This document shows positions 25,693-34,371 of a stretch of DNA of 64,000 nt, piece by piece. The stretch's first letter is position 1; the number at the start of each line of letters is the position of its first letter. The position numbers and the translations under genes were made by a program. The DNA lies in the NCBI GenBank assembly GCA_963710735.1, contig CAVQBN010000001.1, positions 1-64,000 of the forward strand, read 5' to 3'. Origin of the DNA: FEN-1297 sp963710735. GTDB taxonomy: Bacteria > Bacteroidota > Ignavibacteria > Ignavibacteriales > Ignavibacteriaceae. The notes below the pieces were generated by a model, which was not told where the DNA came from, made no database searches, and saw only the letters and a program-made list of their open reading frames with translations.

Positions 25693-26400
25693 ATGCATGA
25701 ATTTGAAATTCTCACGCAGCCTAATGATGTAACTTGTGGTCCAACTAGTTTACATGCAATCTACAGATATTATGGTGAGAAAATTTCATTAGAAAGAACA
25801 ATTAATGAAGTCCAGTATTTAGAAAACGGAGGTACGCTGGCAGTGCTTTTGGGTTGTCATGCTTTAAAAAGGAATTATAAAGTTTCTTTGTATACATTCG
25901 ATCTTAAAATATTTGATCCTACATGGTTTTCGAATAAAGAGATAATTCCCCAAAAACTTATTCAGCAATTGAAGTTTAAAAAATCTAATCGAATTAAAGA
26001 GGTTACAAAAGCTTACTTAAATTTTTTAGAATTAGGAGGTGAAATACATCTAGAAGTTCTTAACAGAAACTTATTAAAAAAATATTTCGTAAGAAATATT
26101 CCAGTACTTACGGGCTTAAGTGCTACTTATTTATATAATAGCATGAGAGAACTCACTGATAACAATGATAAGTCAGTTTTTAATGACTTAGAGGGAGAAC
26201 CAATGGGCCATTTTGTAATTTTAAAAGGATTTGACGATGATGGAGAAAATATTTTAGTAGCTGATCCCTATAAAACCAATCCTATATCAAATAAGAATTA
26301 TTATAAAGTTAAAACTGCAAGACTTTTAAATGCCATTATGCTTGCAATTGTGACCTTTGATGCTAATTTATTAATAATAGAACCAAAAAGTATAAAATGA
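25693..26400 (+). CDS. Papain-like C39-type peptidase of the amidoligase operon
   Basis: The 235-residue protein shows a papain-like peptidase core of the C39 type: QPNDVTCGPTSLHA with nucleophile Cys15, GHFVILKG with His173 and VADPY with Asp191. It has no transporter or signal peptide. This family (peptidase_C39-like, often fused to an acetyltransferase in other genomes) occurs with RimK-like ligases carrying the RLAN domain. In this genome the acetyltransferase part is absent. The stop overlaps the next gene start by four bases (ATGA), so translation is coupled. The likely role is processing or transfer of the small peptide made by the neighbouring ligases (inference from context). Confidence 0.8.
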   Translation: MHEFEILTQPNDVTCGPTSLHAIYRYYGEKISLERTINEVQYLENGGTLAVLLGCHALKRNYKVSLYTFDLKIFDPTWFSNKEIIPQKLIQQLKFKKSNRIKEVTKAYLNFLELGGEIHLEVLNRNLLKKYFVRNIPVLTGLSATYLYNSMRELTDNNDKSVFNDLEGEPMGHFVILKGFDDDGENILVADPYKTNPISNKNYYKVKTARLLNAIMLAIVTFDANLLIIEPKSIK

Positions 26401-27872
26401 AAACTTTTGTAATTGTTAACAATCTGAAAGATTGGAGCTTCAAAATTAAAAACATTGATCTAATAGAAGCTAAATCTTATTTAACTGATAAAATATTTTC
26501 GGAAATTAAATCGGCAAGAGTTTTTAACCTCTGCAGATCATATAAATATCAGTCAACCGGATATTATGTTTCGCTATTAGCCGAAGCAAGAGGCCACAGA
26601 ATCTTTCCCAATGTTTCTACTATCCAAGACCTTAAAACACAAAGTATTGTCCGATCAATATCAGACGATTTTGATGAACTTATTCAAAAGAATTTATCTA
26701 AAATTAAAGCCGAAGATTTTACATTGAGTATTTATTTCGGTCAAAATGTTGCCAAGCAATATTCAAAATTAGCGGCTCAAATTTCCAGCATATTTCAGGC
26801 ACCTTTAATGAAGGCTCATTTTGTTTATAATAAAAACAAATGGTTGTTAAATAATATTTCGGTTATTCCTGTCAACGATATTCCCACAAATCATCTTAGT
26901 TACATCGAAGGATTTGCGGCATCTTTCTTTAACAAACAAAGGATTCATTCTCCTAAAGTATCAATGCTTGCATATGATTTAGCAATATTAGTTAATCCGG
27001 AAGAAGAAGAACCGCCATCCAATAAAAAAGCTATTCAACAATTTATCAATGCCGGAGAAGAATTAGGCATCAGATGTGAATTAATAACAAAAGAAGATTA
27101 TGGGCGGCTCCCGGAATTTGATGCTTTGTTTATTAGAGAAACTACTTCTGTAAATCATTATACTTACCGTTTTGCAAGACGGGCTTTTACTGAAGGTCTG
27201 GTGGTAATCGATGATCCTTATTCAATTTTAAGATGTGCTAATAAAGTTTATTTAGCAGAAATGCTTTCCAATGCCAATATTCCTACACCTAAAACATTAA
27301 TTTTACATAAAGACAATAAAAATATTTCATTTACAGAGTTATCTTACCCAATTGTACTTAAACAGCCGGATAGCTCCTTTTCACTTGGGGTAATAAAAGT
27401 AGAAAATCAGGAACAATTTGAAATTGAAGTTAATAAAATTTTTGAAACATCCGATTTGATAATTGCCCAGGAATTTACATACTCAGAGTTTGACTGGAGA
27501 ATTGGAATAATAGATGGCAGGCCATTATATGTTTGTAAATATTTTATGGCAAAGGACCACTGGCAAATTTACAATTGGAAAATGCATGGGAAAAATAAAT
27601 ATGGAAATTTTGAAACTGTTCCTGTTTATCAAGCTCCCAAGAAAATTGTTTCTGCTGCATTAAGATCTGCTAATATTATCGGGAAAGGACTTTATGGTGT
27701 TGATGTAAAAGAAATAGATGAGAAACCCCTTGTTATTGAAGTGAATGATAATCCCAGCATTGATGTCGGAGTAGAAGACCAAATCATGGGAGAACATCTT
27801 TATTACGAAATTATGCGCGTGTTCAAGGAAAGAATAGAGAGTTCAAGAAAAGAGAGAGAACTAAGTATATGA
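26397..27872 (+). CDS. RimK-like ATP-grasp ligase with RLAN N-terminal domain
   Basis: The 491-residue protein has an N-terminal alpha/beta domain (about residues 1-180, containing FNLCRSYKYQSTGYYVSLLA), which I recognise as the RLAN domain found only before RimK-like ATP-grasp enzymes. An ATP-grasp ligase core follows (about 190-480). Visible core marks are YPIVLKQPDSSFSLGV for ATP binding, SEFDWRIGIIDGRPLYVCKYFM, and EVNDNPSIDVGVED, which supplies metal-binding Glu and Asn residues. RimK relatives join amino acids, often glutamate, to a carboxyl group with ATP. The gene overlaps both neighbours by four bases (ATGA on each side). Substrates are unknown. The sequence is intact. Confidence 0.85.
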   Translation: MKTFVIVNNLKDWSFKIKNIDLIEAKSYLTDKIFSEIKSARVFNLCRSYKYQSTGYYVSLLAEARGHRIFPNVSTIQDLKTQSIVRSISDDFDELIQKNLSKIKAEDFTLSIYFGQNVAKQYSKLAAQISSIFQAPLMKAHFVYNKNKWLLNNISVIPVNDIPTNHLSYIEGFAASFFNKQRIHSPKVSMLAYDLAILVNPEEEEPPSNKKAIQQFINAGEELGIRCELITKEDYGRLPEFDALFIRETTSVNHYTYRFARRAFTEGLVVIDDPYSILRCANKVYLAEMLSNANIPTPKTLILHKDNKNISFTELSYPIVLKQPDSSFSLGVIKVENQEQFEIEVNKIFETSDLIIAQEFTYSEFDWRIGIIDGRPLYVCKYFMAKDHWQIYNWKMHGKNKYGNFETVPVYQAPKKIVSAALRSANIIGKGLYGVDVKEIDEKPLVIEVNDNPSIDVGVEDQIMGEHLYYEIMRVFKERIESSRKERELSI

Positions 27873-29092
27873 ATTCCCCTCTTCATCTATTTCAAGCCGC
27901 GGGCATTGAACTTGAATATATGATTGTTAATAAACAAACATTAAAAATTAATCCTATTGCTGATGAAGTAATTAAATCACAAACCGGAATTTATACTTCC
28001 GATACTGAATACGAAAATATTGGCTGGTCGAATGAATTAGTTCTTCACGTGATCGAATTAAAAACTCCTGAACCTGTAACAACCTTAAAATATTTAGATG
28101 AATCATTTCTCAAAAGCATTAGAAAAATAAACGATTATTTAAGCGAATTTAATTCAATACTACTCCCAACCGGAGCTCATCCTCTAATGAATCCATTTGA
28201 AGAAACAAAGCTTTGGCCTCATGAATACAATGCAGTCTACGAAGCTTATAACAGAATATTTGGATGTAAGGGACATGGCTGGTCTAATCTACAAAGTGTT
28301 CATCTGAACTTGCCTTTCGCAAATGATGATGAGTTCGGAAGATTACACGCCGCAATAAGAATTTTATTGCCTGTTATTCCGGCTCTTACAGCGAGTACAC
28401 CAATTTTAGACGGCCGTGATACGGGTTATAAAGATGCACGTTTATTGGAATATGCACAAAACCAAAAATTAGTTCCATCAATAGGCGGTGTTGTTATTCC
28501 TGAGAGAGCTTTTTCGAAGCAGGACTATGAAAATATTATACTAAAAAATATCTATAAAGATATCGCTGAATTCGATAAAGAAAATATTCTTCAAAATGAA
28601 TGGCTTAATTCACGGGGAGCCATTGCGCGTTTCGACAGAAATGCTTTTGAAATAAGAATCATAGATATCCAGGAGTCACCAATAGCTGATTTAGCAATTG
28701 CCTTTGTAATTATTGAATCTTTAAAAAACTTCGTAAATGAAAAGTTGATAAAATATGAAGTGCAAAAGCAGTGGACGGAAAATTCATTAGCTGCAATTTA
28801 CAATAATGTTATTAAGAATGGTGAAGATACTATCATCACTGATGAGAATTATTTAACTATTTTTAATTTGCCTCCAAAATCATCTGCGAAAAACATTTTA
28901 GAAAAATTAATATCAGAAATTGATTTTACCGGGTATGAAGAATTTAAAACAATTATTGATATTATTATGTCTAAAGGAACACTTTCAACCAGAATTATTA
29001 AAACGCTTAATAATGATTATTCTGAAAAGAATATTATTTCTGTCTATCAAATGCTTGCTGATTGTTTAAAAGAAAATAAGCTTTTTACATAA
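27869..29092 (+). CDS. Glutamate-cysteine ligase 2 (GCS2) family carboxylate-amine ligase
   Basis: The 407-residue protein belongs to the GCS2 carboxylate-amine ligase family, related to glutamine synthetase-fold enzymes. Marks are AAGIELEYMIV near the N-terminus (metal-binding Glu residues), LPTGAHPLMNP, GWSNLQSVHLNLPF, and the RFDRNAFEIRIIDIQESPIAD segment. Family enzymes form amide bonds between an amino acid gamma-carboxyl and an amine using ATP. Together with the RimK-like protein it gives this operon two independent amide-forming ligases. The start overlaps the ligase stop in ATGA, and the next gene begins 2 bases after its stop. The true substrates are unknown; glutathione synthesis is unlikely to be the only reading given the neighbours. 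Confidence 0.85.
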   Translation: MNSPLHLFQAAGIELEYMIVNKQTLKINPIADEVIKSQTGIYTSDTEYENIGWSNELVLHVIELKTPEPVTTLKYLDESFLKSIRKINDYLSEFNSILLPTGAHPLMNPFEETKLWPHEYNAVYEAYNRIFGCKGHGWSNLQSVHLNLPFANDDEFGRLHAAIRILLPVIPALTASTPILDGRDTGYKDARLLEYAQNQKLVPSIGGVVIPERAFSKQDYENIILKNIYKDIAEFDKENILQNEWLNSRGAIARFDRNAFEIRIIDIQESPIADLAIAFVIIESLKNFVNEKLIKYEVQKQWTENSLAAIYNNVIKNGEDTIITDENYLTIFNLPPKSSAKNILEKLISEIDFTGYEEFKTIIDIIMSKGTLSTRIIKTLNNDYSEKNIISVYQMLADCLKENKLFT

Positions 29093-29094
29093 TA

Positions 29095-29796
29095 ATGCTG
29101 ACTTTAATCACTTGTGAACATGCAGGAAATAAAATTCCCAGAAAATTCATGAAATATTTTTCTTCAGAATATTCTGTCTTAAATACGCACAAAGCTTATG
29201 ATATTGGTGCTTCTATAATTTTTAACAAGTTATCGCCTCTTGCTGATTTTTCATTGAGCACTCCCATATCCCGATTACTAATTGAGGCAAACAGATCTAT
29301 TCATAGTAAAAAATTATTCTCTAAATTTACAAGAGATTTAATTGATTCGCAGAAGGATGAGATTGTAAACAAATATTATAATCCATATAGATTAACCATT
29401 GAACAATTTGTGCGTGACAAATGTAATCATAAAAAGTTATGGCATCTATCTATACATACATTTACACCTGTTCTGAATAATAAAAAAAGAATTGCTGATA
29501 TAGGAATTCTATTCAATCCTAAAAGCAAATTGGAAAAAGAAATATCGCGTTTGCTGAAATCAAGTTTTCAAAAATCTTTTCCTGAATTTGTTATAAAATT
29601 TAATTACCCATATTTAGGAAAATCCGATGGTTTTACTACTTACCTTCGAGAAAAATACAACTACAAAAAATATGCGGGCATAGAGTTAGAAATTAATCAG
29701 AAATATTTTTTCAGTTATGTTGAAAATGAATATTTAATTGATGGGGTATATAATGTGATCAAAAAGGTTCAGGCTGATGTGAAAAAAATATATTAA
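29095..29796 (+). CDS. N-formylglutamate amidohydrolase family protein
   Basis: The 233-residue protein matches the N-formylglutamate amidohydrolase family, a zinc-dependent amide-cleaving fold. Marks are TCEHAGNKIP (His/Glu), NTHKAYDIGA, RLLIEANRS, LSIHTFTPV and the closing YAGIELEINQKYF with the catalytic Glu. It is the last gene of the four-gene operon, 2 bases after the GCS2 gene. In this context it more likely hydrolyses an amide made by the ligases, or an intermediate, than formylglutamate from histidine breakdown, because no hut genes are nearby (inference). Confidence 0.85.
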   Translation: MLTLITCEHAGNKIPRKFMKYFSSEYSVLNTHKAYDIGASIIFNKLSPLADFSLSTPISRLLIEANRSIHSKKLFSKFTRDLIDSQKDEIVNKYYNPYRLTIEQFVRDKCNHKKLWHLSIHTFTPVLNNKKRIADIGILFNPKSKLEKEISRLLKSSFQKSFPEFVIKFNYPYLGKSDGFTTYLREKYNYKKYAGIELEINQKYFFSYVENEYLIDGVYNVIKKVQADVKKIY

Positions 29797-29812
29797 AAAG
29801 AGCGGTATAATT

Positions 29813-30124
29813 TTATAATCCCATATCACGGTATATTTTCCATTCACCATTTTCTTGTTCCCAGGCTACCAAATATTTCCCTTTGACTTTTAGATTGTTT
29901 CGGTCGTCCTTCACTTTATAGATACCTAATTCAACTATGAATTCAGAATCTCCTGTAAACTCTATTGTTGTAAATAATAGGTATTGTACGTTGTTTTGTA
30001 TTGAACTTCGAATTGATCTACCCCAATATGAAAGAGTATCCTTACCCTTTAACTAACCAAATTTTGCATTGCTTGAATAGTGACCAGCCAAACCAAATAC
30101 CACCCCAATGAAAAATTGAAACAT
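29813..30124 (-). pseudogene. NTF2/SnoaL-like (DUF4440-type) gene remnant with in-frame stop
   Basis: On the minus strand a 104-codon frame runs from ATG at 30124 to TAA at 29813 with a single in-frame TAG at 30053-30055. The translated parts read HYSSNAKFG, stop, LKGKDTLSYWGRSI, then EFIVELGIYKVK and YLVAWEQENGEWKIYRD. The order DNAKF, GKDxLxxYW, then VAWxxENGEWKIYRD is the DUF4440/SnoaL NTF2-like pattern. The family is small ligand- or enzyme-like proteins of varied role. It lies between the amidoligase operon and a cytochrome gene. A base error at one codon or true decay could explain the stop. Confidence 0.65.
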
Positions 30125-30153
30125 AAAATACTCCCTTTTTTAGATTATTTTAA

Positions 30154-30744
30154 TCAATTCTTTTTTAATGAGCGAATGTATTCAACCAATTCCCATCTTT
30201 GTTTATTTGAAAGAGAGTTTTTAAAACCCGGCATGGGAGGACTTCCATTAGAAATTTTCCAAAAGATTTCACCATCTGATTGAACTTGTACTTTTTGTGA
30301 AATCAGATTTGCCGGCTTTGGGTTTAACAATACTCCGGTAGGTCCATCTCCTTTTGCATCTTTTCCATGACATGTTACGCATTGCTGATTATATAATTTA
30401 CCGCCTAATTTGGAAGCTTCTACGATATTTTTTATAGGATTAACTAGTTCCCTTGAAGAGGGAGGTGCAGTCCATCCATTTTTAGAATTTGTATTTGAAG
30501 AATTATTAGAATTCATTCTGTTGCCCATCATATCTCCTCCCATCATTCCTTTCCCCATCATACCCCCATTCATCATTCCTTGATTATTTTTAGGATAGCT
30601 TTGATTATTTGTGGAATCTTGTTTAACAGTATTATTATCTGATGATAGAATTTTCTCCTTTTTATTGCAGCTCAATGAAACCGTTGCCAGAGTTATTGAT
30701 AAAGCAACTGCAATTATAATTGAAAATAATTTTGAACTTCTCAT
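30154..30744 (-). CDS. Lipoprotein c-type cytochrome with Met-rich linker
   Basis: The 196-residue protein has a lipoprotein-like signal (TVSLS then Cys26) and a single haem site, CVTCH at residues 122-126, with a probable distal ligand Met171 in GSPPMPGF. It ends in RWELVEYIRSL, typical of small monohaem cytochromes c. Residues 57-77 form a linker with nine methionines arranged as repeated GMM/DMM units. Met-rich motifs of this kind often bind copper in periplasmic proteins. The protein is likely anchored in the membrane facing the periplasm and passes electrons. It precedes a TetR-linked region of small genes and lies 69 bases downstream of an HMA-like gene on the same strand, so metal handling is plausible but unproven. 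Confidence 0.85.
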   Translation of the reverse strand: MRSSKLFSIIIAVALSITLATVSLSCNKKEKILSSDNNTVKQDSTNNQSYPKNNQGMMNGGMMGKGMMGGDMMGNRMNSNNSSNTNSKNGWTAPPSSRELVNPIKNIVEASKLGGKLYNQQCVTCHGKDAKGDGPTGVLLNPKPANLISQKVQVQSDGEIFWKISNGSPPMPGFKNSLSNKQRWELVEYIRSLKKN

Positions 30745-30813
30745 TGAAACCTCTAACTAAATAGTACTTACTTCAAAATCCTAAATGTGTAATGTTCTTG
30801 CATTTAAACCATT

Positions 30814-31077
30814 TCATTTACAACAATCACGGATGAAAATTTTATTCAATAATTTTTTCCAAAACGGTTCAACCAATTCACTTCTAAAGCCAGCATTAAA
30901 AATGATGTTGGAAACATCTTTTTTTTTAAGGTCATTTACTTTTACTATTAAAATTCGCCTTGGATCATCAGGATTCATTCGCCATTCAACAATACCATTT
31001 GATTTGCTAAAATGAGGCTTCAACTTTTCCGCCTCACCTATATCTAATATATTCGTTCTGAATTTAAAAGTTTTCAT
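30814..31077 (-). CDS. HMA-fold protein lacking the CXXC metal motif
   Basis: The 87-residue protein follows the heavy-metal-associated (HMA) domain pattern: KFRTNI at the start, IVEWRMNPDD in the middle, ILIVKVNDLKKKDV, then IIFNAGFRSELV. Where HMA chaperones have CXXC after the first strand, this one has Asp12 and Glu15 (ILDIGEAEKL). The usual two cysteines are therefore missing. Two cysteines occur only at the extreme C-terminus (RDCCK). It sits on the minus strand 69 bases before the Met-rich cytochrome gene, so the two may be co-transcribed. It could bind a metal differently or serve as a partner-binding domain. Confidence 0.65.
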   Translation of the reverse strand: MKTFKFRTNILDIGEAEKLKPHFSKSNGIVEWRMNPDDPRRILIVKVNDLKKKDVSNIIFNAGFRSELVEPFWKKLLNKIFIRDCCK

Positions 31078-31408
31078 ATAACTAATTTATCAATATGTTT
31101 TCGTATCAAAATATTTAATTCAGATCTACATATTTACAATTTATAAAATTATTAAAATTTGTATTGTCTCAATGGGCACAATTGCATGTTAAGACATTGA
31201 AATGTATCTATTAAAGATTTAGATGAGAAATAATTAAATTATGAATAGGAAACAAAACATATAAATTTTAATACCACTCAGTCCCCTCAAAAAATTAACG
31301 AAGAAAATATCTTTTAATTTATCTTACTTGTTACTAAAATATTGGATAATTATATTAAAATTGTAAAAAGAGGAATTCAATAGGACAATCTTTTCAAATT
31401 AATTTAAA
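31078..31408. other. Divergent A/T-rich gap, no feature seen
   Basis: This 331-base gap between the HMA-like gene and the outer-membrane-like gene at 31409 has no open frame, strong hairpin or repeat that I could support. It presumably holds both promoters. Confidence 0.35.
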
Positions 31409-32026
31409 ATGAATTTCAAAATTTTTTCTACTGCTGTTTTCATCTTCCTTTCGCTGACTTTCACAAATTGCCTGTCGATTAATAAATATAACCTTAACCA
31501 AAGGTATGATAACAAAAATAATAACGTAGAAAGGAAAGATAGCACTGATGATGAGGCTGAATATTATTATCCTTCTTACTATTACATTAACGTCAGTTCA
31601 GGGTATTCGACAAAAAATGATCTTAAATTATCGTTTTATTCCAAAAAATTCTTTGTAAATATCAGCTATAGAATTTCTAATTTGATAATGCCTTTAGAAA
31701 TATATCCTACCCAGGTCGGATTTTTTAATGAGTTGGGAATTAATAATACATCACTTTACTTAAACATTGGCCCGGAAGCTAGAATCGATCGTAGTTTATA
31801 TTTAATCCCATATGCTGGCCTTACAATAATACCATTCTCTAAATACAAGAATGAAAATATAGCTGTGCTCTATTATTTAGGAATTTCGGCAGGATATTAA
31901 ATTAGTCTTGATGATCAATCTGAAATAAATTTTGAACTTGCCTCCGATCTTATAAAACTGAACGTAAATGAGGTAAATATTTACATCAAAATAGGTATTT
32001 CATTTAATTTATTATACTCGTTATGA
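31409..32026 (+). pseudogene. Probable outer-membrane beta-barrel protein interrupted by an in-frame stop
   Basis: The frame from ATG 31409 encodes a signal peptide or lipoprotein leader (residues 1-21, with a Cys near the end), then alternating strand-like sequence such as YYYINVSSGYS, LKLSFYSKKFFVNISYRI and SLYLNIGPEARI. It reaches TAA at 31898-31900 (163 residues). The same frame continues directly after this stop with ISLDDQSEINFELA, then VNIYIKIGISFNLLYSL, and ends at TGA 32024-32026. The extension completes a barrel-like ending, so one codon change (for example AAA to TAA) probably broke a gene of about 205 codons. The family is not recognised. Confidence 0.6.
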
Positions 32027-32092
32027 TGTTTTAAAATCTGATCGGATAAAATACATGTTCAATATAATACATGATAATTTGTTAAAAACCTT

Positions 32093-32674
32093 TTACAGAA
32101 TTCCTTTCCTGATAATTTGTTTTACGTTTTGTCTTAACATACTGCTTTGTAGTGAGTGCGGATTCTTTGCCCAATTATCAAGTAAATATCTAATCCCGCC
32201 GAATAAAAAATACCTAAATACTTTTATATTGATGTCTTTATTAATTAAACCTGCATCCATACCATCCCGTAAAATTTTTTCTCCAACTTGTAGAAATTGT
32301 TCATGATATTTTATCCAAAGTTGATATGATTTAGGAATGTTAATCTGGTTATTGACAAATACTATAGCCAATTTAGGATTAGTTGAAAAAATATCGAAAA
32401 AATAATCTACTAAATAATTTATTTTTTCAATTGGTGAAATATCATTTTTATCCTTTAATATAGAAATTTCCTTAAAAAGCTGTTCCCAAATATTTTCAAA
32501 AATTTTATTTAGAATAGCTTCTTTATTCTCGAATTTGGTGAGTAGGGAATTTGTAGAAATACCTGCTAATCCTGCAATCTTTTGCATATTTGAATTATGA
32601 AAACCTTGCTCGGCAAAAACCTTTGTAGCTGCTTCTAAAATATCAGGCTCAATATCAAATTCTATCTTTTTCAT
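32093..32674 (-). CDS. TetR/AcrR family transcriptional regulator
   Basis: This 193-residue regulator has an N-terminal helix-turn-helix of TetR type: AATKVFAEQGFHNSNMQKIAGLAGISTNSLLTKFENKEAIL (positions about 14-56, read in pieces). A divergent helical ligand domain follows and ends near LRQNVKQII. TetR proteins repress a neighbouring gene until they bind a small molecule. The gene is divergent from the VanY gene at 32861, with an inverted pair (ATTACAATT near 32692 and AATTGTAAT near 32760) in the gap that may be an operator. Which gene it controls is not shown. Confidence 0.85.
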   Translation of the reverse strand: MKKIEFDIEPDILEAATKVFAEQGFHNSNMQKIAGLAGISTNSLLTKFENKEAILNKIFENIWEQLFKEISILKDKNDISPIEKINYLVDYFFDIFSTNPKLAIVFVNNQINIPKSYQLWIKYHEQFLQVGEKILRDGMDAGLINKDINIKVFRYFLFGGIRYLLDNWAKNPHSLQSSMLRQNVKQIIRKGIL

Positions 32675-32860
32675 GCTTAAATAATTATTTATTACAATTA
32701 GCTAAATTGCCGAAAATATTTTCATGGAGAAATTTCTTACATTAAAAATAAAATAATAAATTGTAATTTCGATAATAAATTATTGCTAGATTGAATTGCA
32801 TTTTAATATTAACTAAAAGTCTTCAAATATAACATGAATTAATTTCTGGGATTCTATTTA

Positions 32861-33643
32861 ATGATGAAAAAATTATTTATTATAATACTCGTTATTTTTA
32901 TCGCTACTGCAGGTTATATAGCCATCCTTTATTTTCAAAAACCTAATTACAATTATTTGAACATTGTCCAAAGGTATGCCGCAAAAAAAATAGCTGGCCG
33001 ATTTGACCAGGTAATAAATAAGATGCCTAAAGACAGGCGGACAATAGTTGATTATGATACTTTAATGAATAGTCTTGATCCTATAGAAAAGGATTTTGCA
33101 TCAAGGATTTTTGATATTGATCCGAAAAATTTGGGATTTAAAGGTCCATTTTATTCTATGAGTAAGCCTTACGATTTAGTAGAGGTCCCTTCTGCTAAAG
33201 TAGGATATAGAGAAACGGGTATTCAGTATTGCCCGGAACATTCTTATAGAGATTATTTGAAGATGGCTGCTCAAATGAAAAAGGATCTCGGTAGAAAACT
33301 TTATATCGATTCTGGTTACCGTTCACCGGGAAGACAGGCATATCTTTTTTTCCACTATTTAACAACCAGCAGTAATTATTCACTTAAAGAAAATGCTAAG
33401 TGGATAGCAATGCCTGGCTATAGCCAGCACGGGAGTCCCCGAGATAATGCTATTGATTTCTGCACTCAAAACGGTATCAACGGTTTTAGTGATCACCAGA
33501 CAGGAAAAGATTTTGCAAAACTTCCGGAATATAAATGGATGCTGAAAAATGCTTCCAAGTTTAATTTTTATTTGTCATACCCAAAAGACAATAAATGGGG
33601 CGTAGGATTTGAACCATGGCATTGGCATTGGGAAAAGAAATAG
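32861..33643 (+). CDS. D-alanyl-D-alanine carboxypeptidase family protein (VanY/M15)
   Basis: The 260-residue protein has one N-terminal membrane anchor (about residues 5-25) and a periplasmic M15 peptidase domain. Signature segments are YIDSGYRSPGRQAYLFF, SQHGSPRDNAIDF (His190 and Asp199 as metal ligands) and the closing GVGFEPWHWHWE with a further His ligand. The His-to-Asp spacing is two residues longer than in classical VanY proteins. Family enzymes trim the terminal D-Ala from peptidoglycan stems. It is transcribed alone, divergent from the TetR gene. Confidence 0.85.
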   Translation: MMKKLFIIILVIFIATAGYIAILYFQKPNYNYLNIVQRYAAKKIAGRFDQVINKMPKDRRTIVDYDTLMNSLDPIEKDFASRIFDIDPKNLGFKGPFYSMSKPYDLVEVPSAKVGYRETGIQYCPEHSYRDYLKMAAQMKKDLGRKLYIDSGYRSPGRQAYLFFHYLTTSSNYSLKENAKWIAMPGYSQHGSPRDNAIDFCTQNGINGFSDHQTGKDFAKLPEYKWMLKNASKFNFYLSYPKDNKWGVGFEPWHWHWEKK

Positions 33644-33999
33644 ATGTTTTTTACTTAATCATTAAAAAATCATTGAGACTTTTAATTGTCTTCTTGTTTT
33701 TATTGACTAATTTTTATATTAAAAACCGCAATCTTTGTATATTATAAAAATGATTTTTATAGACAAACATTGCTGACACCTCTCAATAAACATTTAGACA
33801 TATTCTTCTCATTTCAATTCTGAAAACGTCTTGTAAATGTCATGCATAGTCTTCTAACTACCTGTAACTGGTTATTATTACACTATTCTATATCTCTAAT
33901 CCGCTGATAAATCCTAAATAATATTTTTAACTATATAAGTCATGATAACTAAAAATATTGTTTTGCAAAATAAACAAAACGAGTAAAACTTTAATTTAT
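33644..33999. other. A/T-rich gap, no feature seen
   Basis: This 356-base gap lies between the converging VanY gene (plus) and the small membrane-protein gene (minus). It has no open frame or clear hairpin that I could support. Confidence 0.35.
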
Positions 34000-34338
34000 C
34001 TAATAATTATTATGGTTATCAGAAATACGATGCTGTAGCTGTTTAATCAATGTATATGCGTAGCCTAATAAAATCCCTGCAGAAACTAGCCATTGTATAT
34101 TGCCATTAAAAAATATGGGGCAGGTTATCTGAACTAACGCAAGTATAAACAGCAAGATTGCTATTCGTGTAAAAGAGCCGGGCATTATTAAAAAACTGCG
34201 TTTTAACTTTCCTTGTGATTGTAATTTCTTATTGTAAAGTAATGCCTTATTCTGCAATAAACCGAATAAAAGTCCAATTATACCTCCGGTTAATATTGCA
34301 AAAGTAGAATATAAAAATGAAAATGATTGATCGTTCAT
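34000..34338 (-). CDS. Small membrane protein of unknown function (112 aa)
   Basis: I do not recognise the family. The 112-residue protein has three to four hydrophobic segments (about 9-28, 52-72 and 80-98) separated by a basic stretch (KKLQSQGKLKRS). The overall size and layout resemble ATP synthase I-type or similar small integral proteins, but without a signature I would not name it. It lies 72 bases downstream of amtB on the same strand. A strong terminator hairpin (34372-34396) intervenes, so it is probably expressed separately. Confidence 0.55.
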   Translation of the reverse strand: MNDQSFSFLYSTFAILTGGIIGLLFGLLQNKALLYNKKLQSQGKLKRSFLIMPGSFTRIAILLFILALVQITCPIFFNGNIQWLVSAGILLGYAYTLIKQLQHRISDNHNNY

Positions 34339-34371
34339 TGAATTACCTTTCTATAATTATTATAAAACTTA

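Noticed and set aside
32691..32768. ATTACAATT / AATTGTAAT pair as a definite TetR operator
   Set aside because: The arms are about 60 bases apart and the DNA is extremely AT-rich, so chance is likely. It is mentioned only as a possibility.
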